Shown piece by piece: positions 7,311 to 15,336 of a stretch of DNA of 15,336 bases. Numbering within the stretch: the first letter of the stretch is position 1; each line of letters starts with the position of its first letter. The notes under the pieces are model-generated. The model was not told the origin of the DNA. It was given only the letters and a program-made list of their open reading frames with translations, and did not search any database. Source of the DNA: an uncultured Geobacteraceae bacterium (GTDB lineage: Bacteria > Desulfobacterota > Desulfuromonadia > Geobacterales > Pseudopelobacteraceae); contig CAIRND010000280.1 in the NCBI GenBank assembly GCA_903879825.1, positions 1 through 15,336 of the forward strand, read 5' to 3'. The position numbers were made by a program, and so were the translations under genes.

Positions 7311-9428
7311 ATGGCTAGCGACAGTTCCCTCATCATACAATTTATTGCCGAAACCAGAGACAACCTGGAAGATGCGGCCCGTGGCCTTCTTAAGTTGGAA
7401 AACGCTGCCGACCAAGAACTGATTAACAGTATCTTCCGTAATATTCACACTATTAAAGGGACATCCGGTATCTTCCCTGAATTCAAGGCGATCACCACCC
7501 TCACCCATGTGGCTGAAGACCTGATGGATCAGATACGTAACGGCCAGATGCAATTAGTCGCTGTACATGTTGATCTCTTTTTGAATACGCTCGACCTGGT
7601 CGGTACCTGGCTTGATGCGATTGAAGTAGTCGGAGCCGTCCCACTCGACGCACCGGCAGCCAGCACTCCGCTGCGTGAGCGATTCCTGTTCTTTTTGAAC
7701 AAGGATCAGGAGTCACCTCCTGCGCCGCCTGTTGCTGCCACAGTCGCCCCGGATGCCGCTTCAAAGGCGGCACTTTACGGCTGGCTCCCTACAATACCGG
7801 AACAGAACAAGCAGGAGATTGCCCGGGCTCTTTCAGCGGGCGAACAGCTCTGCGCCATCCGCTACGCCCCCGATGAAAACAGCTTCTTTTTCGGTGACGA
7901 CCCGATAAATCTGCTGCGGCAGCTGCAGGATATCCGTCATCTTGAGATTTTGAGCGGGGAAGAGCCTGAAACAGTCGAAAGCTATGATCCATTTGTCTGC
8001 CGGTTGACCTTCATGGCAGTTGTCGGTGACAGCAGGGAGTCGCTTGCTGCACTGTTTGGATATGTGGAGGACCAGCTCTGTCTGGTTGATCTGAAACCCG
8101 AGCATCTGGACCGGCGTAAACCTCGCGAAGCCGTGTCAAGCGGCGTAGACCTCGTACTGTCGTTGGCAGCTGCTGAAGAGGATCATGTTCAAGCGCCACA
8201 GCAGGGTGTCGTTGCCAATCAAGCTCATAAAAAAGCAGTTACTGCTGCCGTACTCAAGATTGATCAAGCTCTGATTACACGCTTTGTCGATCTGGTTGGC
8301 GAGATTATTATTGCCAAGAATACCCTCCCATATCTGAGTCGACGTGCCACGGAATATTACAAAGTAGCTCCTCTGGCTGAAGAAATTGCTACAACATTCG
8401 GCGCCATTAACCAGATTGTCGAGAACTTACAGGAGATAGCTCTGGAGATGCGTATGCTGCCGGTATCAAAGGCATTTGACCGCTTTCCGCGCCTGGTGCG
8501 CGACATCTCTGCCAAGCTTGGCAAAAAAATAAATCTTGTCATGGAAGGCGAAGAGACCAAGGCCGACAAGGATGTTATCGAGGCGCTTGCCGAACCGCTG
8601 GTGCACATGGTGCGCAACAGCCTCGATCATGGCATTGAAACCCCGGAAGAGCGGGTCGCGGCGGGCAAGTCACCCGATGGCACCATCCGGCTGACGGCCT
8701 GTCAGGATAATTCCGGGATTGTGGTGGAAATTATTGACGACGGGAAGGGAATCGACCCGGATCGGATCAGGAGCAAGGCGGCAGAAAAGGGGATTGCCAC
8801 TACGGAAGCGCTTGCAGCCATGAGTGACGAAGCTGCGATACAACTTATCATGGCACCGAATTTTTCCACTGCTGAAGCTATTTCTGACCTCTCCGGACGC
8901 GGCGTCGGCATGGATGTAGTTAACAACATGGTGCAAGGTTTCGGCGGCTCGGTAAAAATATTCAGCACCAAAGGGCTTGGTTCACGCATCCGCCTGACTC
9001 TGCCTTTGAGCATGGCCATAGCCAAGCTACTAATAGTCAAACAGGGTTACTCAACCCTGGGCATACCTTCAGCAGATATCGTAGAAACGTTAATCGACCT
9101 TCCCCGCTCACGGGTCACAACGGTTGCAACGTCACCAGGACTGGAGGTGCGCGGCAATCTGCTCCCGCTCTACACTCTTTCAGGACAACTGGCGATGAAC
9201 AGTAAAACTGACAATGTGCCGGATATTTTTTCAGCAGTAGTGCTTAATGTGCGCGGCGAAACCGTTGCTCTTACCGTTGACAGTTTTTGCGACATTATCG
9301 ATGTGGTCGTCAAGCCGCTGGAAGGCTTTATGTCGGGCAATCGCTACTATTCGGGAAGCACCATTTTAGGAGACGGTACGATCATGTTCGTGCTCAATCT
9401 TCCGGAGGTGATCAACCATGCCGGTTAA
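7311..9428 (+). CDS. cheA: Chemotaxis histidine kinase CheA
   Basis: This 705-aa CheA autophosphorylates at the P1 His and passes phosphate to CheY-type receivers. P1 has H46 in HTIKG. Next comes a variable linker and a domain at about 145-270 (FFFGDDP, LVDLKPEHL) in the P2 position that does not look like enteric CheY-binding P2. P3 dimerisation starts near 315. P4 has N box N436 (VRNSLDHGIE), G1 DDGKGID at 476-482 and the GRGVGMD G2 box from about 529. The CheW-like P5 occupies about 575-705. All catalytic motifs are intact, so it should be active. Its end overlaps the STAS gene by 11 bp. No cheW is in the window; coupling to receptors needs one elsewhere or outside the window. The middle domain is typical of CheA proteins from alternative clusters (family knowledge, not searched). 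Confidence 0.95.
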   Translation: MASDSSLIIQFIAETRDNLEDAARGLLKLENAADQELINSIFRNIHTIKGTSGIFPEFKAITTLTHVAEDLMDQIRNGQMQLVAVHVDLFLNTLDLVGTWLDAIEVVGAVPLDAPAASTPLRERFLFFLNKDQESPPAPPVAATVAPDAASKAALYGWLPTIPEQNKQEIARALSAGEQLCAIRYAPDENSFFFGDDPINLLRQLQDIRHLEILSGEEPETVESYDPFVCRLTFMAVVGDSRESLAALFGYVEDQLCLVDLKPEHLDRRKPREAVSSGVDLVLSLAAAEEDHVQAPQQGVVANQAHKKAVTAAVLKIDQALITRFVDLVGEIIIAKNTLPYLSRRATEYYKVAPLAEEIATTFGAINQIVENLQEIALEMRMLPVSKAFDRFPRLVRDISAKLGKKINLVMEGEETKADKDVIEALAEPLVHMVRNSLDHGIETPEERVAAGKSPDGTIRLTACQDNSGIVVEIIDDGKGIDPDRIRSKAAEKGIATTEALAAMSDEAAIQLIMAPNFSTAEAISDLSGRGVGMDVVNNMVQGFGGSVKIFSTKGLGSRIRLTLPLSMAIAKLLIVKQGYSTLGIPSADIVETLIDLPRSRVTTVATSPGLEVRGNLLPLYTLSGQLAMNSKTDNVPDIFSAVVLNVRGETVALTVDSFCDIIDVVVKPLEGFMSGNRYYSGSTILGDGTIMFVLNLPEVINHAG

Positions 9429-9696
9429 TCTGGTAGTGAATGAGAACGGCACAACGCTGCTGCTTGACGGGGTCATAACAGCTGAAGACACCGATCAGTT
9501 CATGGCATGTCTCAATGAATGCCCGGAACTGAATATTAATATGTCTGCATGCGAGCACCTGCACACCGCAGTGCTTCAGGCAATCCTGATTCTGCGGCCA
9601 CACATTTCAGCTATGCCGGTTGATCCATTCTGGAGCCGATGTATTTCAATTTTTGATAAGGAGAACGTACATGAAGACAATATTGTTGGTGGATGA
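9418..9696 (+). CDS. STAS-domain protein (anti-anti-sigma-like) in the che operon
   Basis: This 92-aa soluble protein has a STAS-like layout: a first strand and turn LLLDGVITAED (14-24), then NINMSACEHLHTAVLQAILI (39-58), which matches the signature strand and helix with the phospho-accepting position at T50. The usual Asp before it is His49. STAS proteins of this kind sit in many alternative chemosensory operons and are regulated by phosphorylation on Ser/Thr; a partner kinase/phosphatase is not visible here. The ATG at 9418 lies inside the end of cheA (11-bp overlap), and its own last 26 bases overlap the cheY start region, so the three genes are translationally linked. The part past residue 65 shows no domain. 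Confidence 0.62.
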   Translation: MPVNLVVNENGTTLLLDGVITAEDTDQFMACLNECPELNINMSACEHLHTAVLQAILILRPHISAMPVDPFWSRCISIFDKENVHEDNIVGG

Positions 9697-10033
9697 CTCT
9701 GCCACACTGTTAATGAGCATGCAGGCCATTCTGCAAAAAGCCGGTTATGCCGTTGAAACGGCAACCGGTGGCGATGCCGCACTTAAAAAACTTGCCGCGA
9801 ATAAGCCAAACCTGATGATTACCGACCTTAACATGCCCGGGATGGATGGCATCACGCTTATTAAAGAGGCTAAAAAACAGCCGGCTTTCCGTTTTATGCC
9901 GGTGCTCATGATGACCACAGAATCACAGCAGGAAAAACGAAATGAGGCGAGAGCCGCCGGCGCTACGGGATGGCTGGTAAAACCGGTACAGCCGGAACAG
10001 TTGATGGAAGTTCTGAAAAAATTGCTACCGTAA
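9671..10033 (+). CDS. cheY: CheY-like single-domain response regulator
   Basis: A 120-aa stand-alone receiver is the expected target of the adjacent CheA. It has acidic pair D8-D9, phospho-acceptor D52 (TDLNMPGMDG), T82/T83 switch residues and K104 (LVKP), all intact. The ATG at 9671 is chosen because AAGGAGA precedes it and the protein then begins MKTILLVDDS, a standard CheY start; the in-frame ATG at 9620 would add 17 residues inside the STAS frame. No output domain is present, so it acts through protein binding, at a motor switch or another effector. Confidence 0.93.
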   Translation: MKTILLVDDSATLLMSMQAILQKAGYAVETATGGDAALKKLAANKPNLMITDLNMPGMDGITLIKEAKKQPAFRFMPVLMMTTESQQEKRNEARAAGATGWLVKPVQPEQLMEVLKKLLP

Positions 10034-10051
10034 CCAGGAAGAGAGACAGAC

Positions 10052-11332
10052 ATGTTTGATATAAAACGCCCCCTGCCGCCGTGGCTCACAAAACTTATTT
10101 CCGCCGGACACCTGACAGCGCTTCCAGTCATGCTGCTATCTTTTCTGCTCTCTCTGGGACTGCTGCAGCTTATCTCTCTCTGTGGAGCGAATCTGTCACT
10201 GCTACAGATGCTTCTTGCTGCTGGATTTGCCATGCTGGTCGCGACCTCATGCTGGTGTCTCGGCATCACGGCTCTCCTCTCTCTTCGAGCTCACATTGAT
10301 GGGGCATATATCGCCTATTCAACGACTAGCAGCGATCTGCCGAAAGCCTACGCCGAGGTGTCAGGGCATATTGCCCAGACTGTGGCCACCACCTGTCGCC
10401 TGAATCGATCACACCTTGAAAACGTCATGGAAAACACTTCGGAAGCTGCCTCCGGCATCGTGCATAAACTTGCTGATATCGATGCCAATCTGAACCAACT
10501 CCTCTCGGGAATGGATGATTTTATTCAGGAAACATCTGCTAACCTGGAGAAGTCCAACGAGGTGCTTGGCCAGAATGCCACAATGGTAGCTTCAATCGAA
10601 AGTCACCTGCACAAGCGCAGAGTTGAAATGGAGGAAGAGCGAATCAGGGTGACATCAATCGTCAAGAGCGTGGAAGGAATGGAAGGTTTAGTTAATGAGA
10701 TTCGCGATATCAGCGATCAGACCAACCTGCTGGCACTTAACGCCGCCATCGAGGCGGCCCGGGCCGGAAATGCCGGGCGCGGCTTTGCCGTGGTCGCCGA
10801 TGAAGTGCAACGCCTCTCTGCAACTGCTGACCGTACTGCCACACAGATCGGTAAGGGGATCAAGGAGATGGCAAATCTGATCAACACTCAATTCAATACC
10901 AAGCTTTCCAGCGATAATTCCGCCGAAGAAACCGATCGGCTGAGCATGCTGCGCGGCCAGCTTGTTTCGCTGGAGGATAGCGTTCGTCACGTCCAGGGAA
11001 GCGTTGTCTCAACGGTTCAATCCCTGCGTGACAAAAGCGACGCCATCAATTCAATGGTCATTCAGACTATGGGCACTATCCAGTTTCAGGACATAACCAG
11101 GCAGAAAATCGAGCATGTCAACATGATCATGGATGAGCTTTCAGCCAACCTCGGCAGGATAACCGCCCAGATCAGCGGGCAGGGATTCGATCCGGCCAGC
11201 ATACGTGAAGAGATCCTCCGCTTCGAGAAGATCTTTGACAGTTATGTCATGGATGACCAGCGCAGGGTTCATGGCAATGCGGTGGGATCAGGCAAGGCCG
11301 CTACATCTTTGGCAAGTATAGAATTATTTTAG
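10052..11332 (+). CDS. MCP-like protein with membrane hairpin and no sensor domain
   Basis: This 426-aa protein has two hydrophobic helices (about 23-43 and 51-76) separated by only a few polar residues, so it has essentially no periplasmic domain. The rest is cytoplasmic coiled coil with the MCP tip DQTNLLALNAAIEAARAG at 222-239 and NAGRGFAVVADEVQ after it. No HAMP is evident. Near the end is FQDITRQ (345-351), a motif shared by CheZ-like and some MCP proteins. It could sense from within the membrane or cytoplasm, or act as an array scaffold. It is 18 bp behind cheY and is followed after 15 bp by the pseudokinase gene, with an AAGGAG site between, so it belongs to the operon. Confidence 0.9.
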   Translation: MFDIKRPLPPWLTKLISAGHLTALPVMLLSFLLSLGLLQLISLCGANLSLLQMLLAAGFAMLVATSCWCLGITALLSLRAHIDGAYIAYSTTSSDLPKAYAEVSGHIAQTVATTCRLNRSHLENVMENTSEAASGIVHKLADIDANLNQLLSGMDDFIQETSANLEKSNEVLGQNATMVASIESHLHKRRVEMEEERIRVTSIVKSVEGMEGLVNEIRDISDQTNLLALNAAIEAARAGNAGRGFAVVADEVQRLSATADRTATQIGKGIKEMANLINTQFNTKLSSDNSAEETDRLSMLRGQLVSLEDSVRHVQGSVVSTVQSLRDKSDAINSMVIQTMGTIQFQDITRQKIEHVNMIMDELSANLGRITAQISGQGFDPASIREEILRFEKIFDSYVMDDQRRVHGNAVGSGKAATSLASIELF

Positions 11333-11347
11333 CAAGGAGCCTATACC

Positions 11348-13723
11348 ATGTCATCAGCACAATGCATCCGTAAAACGGATCAGGAAATATCGATTCTTTT
11401 TGTTCACGCCGCAGATGAAGATCTCAAAAGTCTGGTGCTACCCTGTCTAAAGGGCTTTCAAGAAATTTATACCGTTGAAAACGGCAGCGAGGCACTGGAA
11501 CTGTATGCCATCAAGCGGATCTGCATGGTGGTCGCCGCACTTGACCTGGGTGACATGACCGGTTTTGAGCTCTGTGCCCGAATTAGGGAGGAAGATCCTG
11601 AAGCGCAGATAGTGCTGGTTGGCAGAGAACCGGGCGAGTCTGTATATAAAGCGGCCATGGAAGCGGGAGTTGTCCGCTATGTCATAATGGACGAGCATGC
11701 AACCGACACGCTGTGGACCAGCGTTAATAAAAAATATGCTTTGTGCGGAATCAGAAATGTGCAGCAGCAAACGGTCACTGCTTTTCGCCTTCAAGCTGAT
11801 GCGCTACAGTCCCTGCGGCTGCCGGTGGCACTTTTGTCAGCGTGTGGTGAACTGCTTTCCACCAACCGTGCCTTCAAAAGCATGCTCAGTGGAATGTCTG
11901 ATTCTGGTTACGGTGCCTTATCAACGATGCTGGACGCCATTCCTGCAGTAGAGCCGGCAACCGGCTGGAACAGCTTGCTGCAGGCAGCTGCACAGGGGGT
12001 TGAATGGTCAGGTGACATAGTCTGTCGGGGCCACAACGGCACCAGGATTTACATTCAGGCGGCACTAAACCGTATTCACGAGGAGCCAGGCGGAGCTGAT
12101 TGTCATCAGCTACTGGTTCTCGAAGATATAACCGCTCATGTTGAGCAACGGTCTACCCTTTCTGTGCAGCGGGACAGTGCGTTTGAAATAATCGAATCGC
12201 TCCATGCCGTACAGACGTGTCTGGAAACGATGCAGCCATCCCTTTCAAAAGCTGCCATCCAAAATGTTCTGGCTCATCCCGATGTTGTCCTTGACGTAAC
12301 TCAGCCACTCTATGAATGCATCGCAATGAAAAACCTGGCAGGATTGCTGGCAGCAGAAACTCTTCCGCCTCCGCTCCCCTTCTCGCTGCGCACGCTGATC
12401 GCCTCAGTGATTTCGTCAGTATCAAAGAGCTTCAAAGATCACCATAAAGAAATTCGCTGTACAATACCACCGTACCTGCCTGATCTTTTTCTGGGTAACC
12501 AAAGTACCATTTCCCGTGTTCTGCTCTGTCTGCTTGGCAATGCACTCGAAAACGCTAAGGGATACGAGGTACACCTGAAGGCCGATCTCAAGGAAAAAAG
12601 CAGTTTAAACACCTGCATACAGTTCTCGATCGAATTCAAGTCCGATCGTGTCGCAGCAAACTGCTTCGAATCCATGCAGGAGTTCCTGACCAGTCTGCAC
12701 CTTTTTGAAGATAAAGAGCGTCTTCAGGGGACCGGCTTGAACCTTGCGGCAGCCCTGATTGAAAAAATGGGTGGCACAGCATGGGTCAAAAACATGATGA
12801 ACCTGGGTGTTACCTACTATTTCTCCCTCAATTTACCTGAATCACCAGCAGCTGATGCCGCTGTTTTTCACGATGTTCCATTACTTGAGGTTGCTGCAGA
12901 AGAGCATACCGGTGCCGACTTCCGAGTGAGCGGCAACATAGGGAAAAACAGCACGACCCGACCTCGCATATTATTGGCCGACGATAACGAGGTTGACCGG
13001 CTTACGATCTTCCGACTCCTTGAAAGTATGAATTACGACGTTATTCAAGTATCAAACGGTCGTGAAGCGGTGGAAGAATTCGACGGGTCTTGTTGCGATG
13101 CAGTGTTGATGGATATTCTTATGCCTGAAATGGACGGATTTGAAGCAACTCGCATGATCCGTGAGAAAGAGCGTCTGGTTGGCACGTGCCACACGCCCAT
13201 AATTGCCCTTACCTCATACGCACTCAAAGCGATTCATGAAAAGTGTGTCAGCGTCGGCATGGACAGTTATCTTCACAAACCGGTCTCTGCCCAGGATATC
13301 AAAAAGTTGTTCAGCTCGGCACTATCTGCCGAGTCAGTAACGCCTGTCGGTTTGAATGATAGTCTGATTGAGCAGCATCGCCTGCTGGATGTGCAGGAGA
13401 CGCTCGAAAATCTGGCAGATAATGTCGATCTCTACCGGGAAATAATGGAGCTGTTCACGGCTAATATTCCGTCTGACCATCAGGCTCTTCTTGCTGCTAT
13501 TCGCAGCGGCGCACTGGCAGATATTGTGAAAAACGCTCACAATATTAGTGGCATGGCAGCCAATGTCGGTGCAAAACGTTACGCTGAGCTGGCCAGACAG
13601 ATACAGGACGCAGCCTTGGATGGCGACATAGGAGCGCCCGAGCGATGGCTGCACCGGCTGTCGACAGAGCTGCCACGACTTCAGGCTGCAATTGAGGCGG
13701 TTAACTGGAATGAGATTAAATAG
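11348..13723 (+). CDS. Hybrid signalling protein: pseudo-REC, PAS-like, degenerate kinase core, REC, Hpt
   Basis: This 791-aa protein looks like a hybrid kinase that has lost catalysis. The N-terminal receiver fold (about 12-130) has Ala64 at the phospho-Asp position, and the acidic pair and Lys are gone. A PAS-like domain with an LEDITAH PAC end spans about 147-265. The expected H box has no SHEIRTP. The ATPase-like region keeps an N (N398, LLGNALEN) and a GTGLNLAAA box from 461, but the G1 DxGxG motif is missing. The second receiver is canonical, with acidic pair, D589 and K644. The Hpt has H731 in HNISG (Lys replaced by Ser). It is soluble. Likely it takes phosphate from another kinase, such as CheA or the upstream hybrid, through REC and Hpt, and may act as a phosphate sink or scaffold (inference). 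It ends the che operon. Confidence 0.85.
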   Translation: MSSAQCIRKTDQEISILFVHAADEDLKSLVLPCLKGFQEIYTVENGSEALELYAIKRICMVVAALDLGDMTGFELCARIREEDPEAQIVLVGREPGESVYKAAMEAGVVRYVIMDEHATDTLWTSVNKKYALCGIRNVQQQTVTAFRLQADALQSLRLPVALLSACGELLSTNRAFKSMLSGMSDSGYGALSTMLDAIPAVEPATGWNSLLQAAAQGVEWSGDIVCRGHNGTRIYIQAALNRIHEEPGGADCHQLLVLEDITAHVEQRSTLSVQRDSAFEIIESLHAVQTCLETMQPSLSKAAIQNVLAHPDVVLDVTQPLYECIAMKNLAGLLAAETLPPPLPFSLRTLIASVISSVSKSFKDHHKEIRCTIPPYLPDLFLGNQSTISRVLLCLLGNALENAKGYEVHLKADLKEKSSLNTCIQFSIEFKSDRVAANCFESMQEFLTSLHLFEDKERLQGTGLNLAAALIEKMGGTAWVKNMMNLGVTYYFSLNLPESPAADAAVFHDVPLLEVAAEEHTGADFRVSGNIGKNSTTRPRILLADDNEVDRLTIFRLLESMNYDVIQVSNGREAVEEFDGSCCDAVLMDILMPEMDGFEATRMIREKERLVGTCHTPIIALTSYALKAIHEKCVSVGMDSYLHKPVSAQDIKKLFSSALSAESVTPVGLNDSLIEQHRLLDVQETLENLADNVDLYREIMELFTANIPSDHQALLAAIRSGALADIVKNAHNISGMAANVGAKRYAELARQIQDAALDGDIGAPERWLHRLSTELPRLQAAIEAVNWNEIK

Positions 13724-13842
13724 GATTCATAAAAACGAGAGCCTTGCCTAGAGGGATCGCGGCTGCAGGCAACATTCAATATAAAATCAGGAAAGTGCCT
13801 TGTCGGCCATAGACCTGTGATCGCTAACGAGAGGCCGAACGT

Positions 13843-15336
13843 ATGCTGATACATGTAACAAACGATACAGGAGCAATCAAACGCAGTCATATATTGGCCT
13901 TTCTTGTGGTGGTCTTTTTGATTTGCGTAATTGGTTATGGCTATTTCAGCAATGTTAAGCAGCTAATTATCGCTGAAAAAACCGCTGAACTGGCCACTAT
14001 AGCCAACCTCAAGGCGGACCAGATCGTTCAGTGGCGCAAAGAGCGCCTTGGTGATGGTTTTTCCATAATGCAGAATCCCCTGATTGGCGATCGTCTTCAG
14101 GATTATCTGGGGGGATCAAAATCCCTGATTATTCTGGAAGAATTAAAAATTTGGATGAAAAGCCTACGTATTAGCTACGACTACCGAAGTGTAGCTCTTT
14201 ACGGAGTTGATGGCAGACTGCTGGTGGCCGTTCATGACGCCGGCGCACAGCTTGATCTTATTGCAGGACAACTGGTTGAGCAGTCTGTCCATAAACCTGA
14301 GGTGTATTTTTCCGATTTCCATCGGGATGAAGACTCCGGCGCTATTCATCTGAATCTGTTGGTTCCGGTCGGGCATACGGTTGGAAAACAGTTTAATACT
14401 CTCGCCGTACTGGTACTGGATATCGATCCGCACAAATTCCTGTACCCCCTGATTAATAACTGGCCGACTGCCAGTAAAACAGCGGAAACAATCCTGCTTG
14501 AACGAAATGGCGATGATGCTCTATTTCTTAATGATGCTCGTTTTCGGCCCGGTACGGCACTTTCAATGCGTATGCCGCTGGCACAGAGTCAGATGCCGGG
14601 GGTTCGGGCTGTCCTCGGCCAGGAAGTGGTTTTTGAGGGCAAAGACTACAACAATGCTCCTGTGCTGGCTGCGACCAGAACTATTGCCGGCTCTCCCTGG
14701 GCCCTGGTTGCAAAAATAGATCTGGCCGAGATATATGAACCGCTTGCAGCACGGGCCTGGTGGGTGGTATTTTTCTGTGCATTGCTGGTTCTTGCCTCTG
14801 GCCTGGGCATCTATAACTGGTGGAGCAAGCAGACAGTCAAGTCACTAAAGAAGAGCGACGAGAAACTCCATGCCATTGCCGATAATACCTATGACTGGGA
14901 ATTCTGGAAGAGTGCAGACGACAGTATTCTGTATTGTTCACCCTCCTGCGAACGTATCAGCGGCTATACGCCAGAGCAGTTCCGTCAGGACCCCGACCTG
15001 CTGATCAGGATGATACATCCGGATGACCGTGACAGATACAGCCACAATCATGACTGTGATGCCAATGGCCCGGCAGCGGTAAATTGCCAGATCATGGATT
15101 TTCGCATCCATACCCGCAGCGGTGAAGAGCGCTGGATTGCCCACGTCTGTCAGGAGATATTTGATGAACAGGGCGTATCCCTCGGTCGACGGGCCTGCAA
15201 CCGCGACATCACGATACGTAAGACAATCGAAGAATCTCTGGCTGTCAGCCAGTCAGAGTTGCAGGCAATAAACTACGAGCTGATTGCCAACAACCAGGAA
15301 CTTGAGCAGAGGCGTCATGAAGCGGAACGGGTTCAG
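13843..15336 (+). CDS. Membrane PAS sensor protein, C-terminally cut by the window edge
   Basis: An open frame of 498 codons runs in frame to the last base with no stop, so the gene is partial. The ATG at 13843 follows GAGAGG. TM1 is at about 17-35, then comes a 270-residue extracytoplasmic sensor region, TM2 at about 305-326 and a PAS/PAC domain at 338-458 (ending in RDIT). A charged helical segment rich in E, Q and R follows and looks like a linker to another PAS or a kinase or GGDEF output. The extracytoplasmic part starts with a long helix (EKTAELATIANLKADQIVQW) as in Cache-type sensors. The 119-bp gap before it shows no terminator with a T-run. It is therefore either the last operon gene or a separate unit. 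The output domain lies outside the window. Confidence 0.9.
   Translation, partial: MLIHVTNDTGAIKRSHILAFLVVVFLICVIGYGYFSNVKQLIIAEKTAELATIANLKADQIVQWRKERLGDGFSIMQNPLIGDRLQDYLGGSKSLIILEELKIWMKSLRISYDYRSVALYGVDGRLLVAVHDAGAQLDLIAGQLVEQSVHKPEVYFSDFHRDEDSGAIHLNLLVPVGHTVGKQFNTLAVLVLDIDPHKFLYPLINNWPTASKTAETILLERNGDDALFLNDARFRPGTALSMRMPLAQSQMPGVRAVLGQEVVFEGKDYNNAPVLAATRTIAGSPWALVAKIDLAEIYEPLAARAWWVVFFCALLVLASGLGIYNWWSKQTVKSLKKSDEKLHAIADNTYDWEFWKSADDSILYCSPSCERISGYTPEQFRQDPDLLIRMIHPDDRDRYSHNHDCDANGPAAVNCQIMDFRIHTRSGEERWIAHVCQEIFDEQGVSLGRRACNRDITIRKTIEESLAVSQSELQAINYELIANNQELEQRRHEAERVQ

Noticed and set aside
13744..13772. TTGCCT/AGGCAA inverted repeat after the pseudokinase gene
   Set aside because: Six-base arms around a 17-base loop and no T-run; not a convincing terminator or operator.

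Overview
The window is 15.3 kb of single-strand (+) signal-transduction DNA. Its gene content suggests a free-living, anaerobe-type deltaproteobacterium (Desulfuromonadota, Geobacter/Pelobacter-like): multi-PAS hybrid kinases, an NtrC-class sigma-54 activator, a hemerythrin-like protein, an NHLP-clan leader-like peptide and a chemosensory cluster. That placement is inference from gene style, not from a marker gene.

Region 1 (202-4439) is a two-gene phosphorelay. A soluble PAS-PAS-PAS-HisKA-HATPase-REC-Hpt hybrid kinase is followed by an NtrC-type response regulator with receiver, AAA+ domain with a GSFTGA loop, and a Fis-type HTH that stops in the middle of its recognition helix. A 10-bp inverted repeat lies upstream of the kinase.

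Region 2 (4440-4627) is a regulatory intergenic region. It carries three copies of TGTCCC-N6-GGGACA (one degenerate) and a good -24/-12 sigma-54 promoter candidate at about 4538-4553. Two of the copies sit 21 bp apart at roughly -110 and -90, where an enhancer-binding protein would act.

Region 3 (4628-5419) holds three small genes. The first is a 68-aa Os1348/NHLP-clan leader-like protein. The second is a 34-aa single-TM protein, which overlaps by ATGA the third, a hemerythrin-like protein that has lost three of seven diiron ligands.

Region 4 (5577-13723) is a chemosensory cluster: transmembrane MCP, CheA, STAS protein, CheY, a second MCP-like protein that is only a membrane hairpin plus cytoplasmic coiled coil, and a 791-aa hybrid protein. 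That last protein has a dead receiver and a degenerate kinase core but an intact C-terminal receiver and an Hpt. No CheW, CheR, CheB, CheD or CheC is visible. Region 5 (13843-end) is a membrane PAS sensor protein that runs off the window.

Working model (inference): the upstream kinase phosphorylates the sigma-54 activator, which binds the TGTCCC sites and switches on the small-gene trio and possibly the whole noncanonical chemosensory array. The array output (CheY, STAS protein, pseudokinase REC/Hpt) would then control something other than, or in addition to, flagellar motility.
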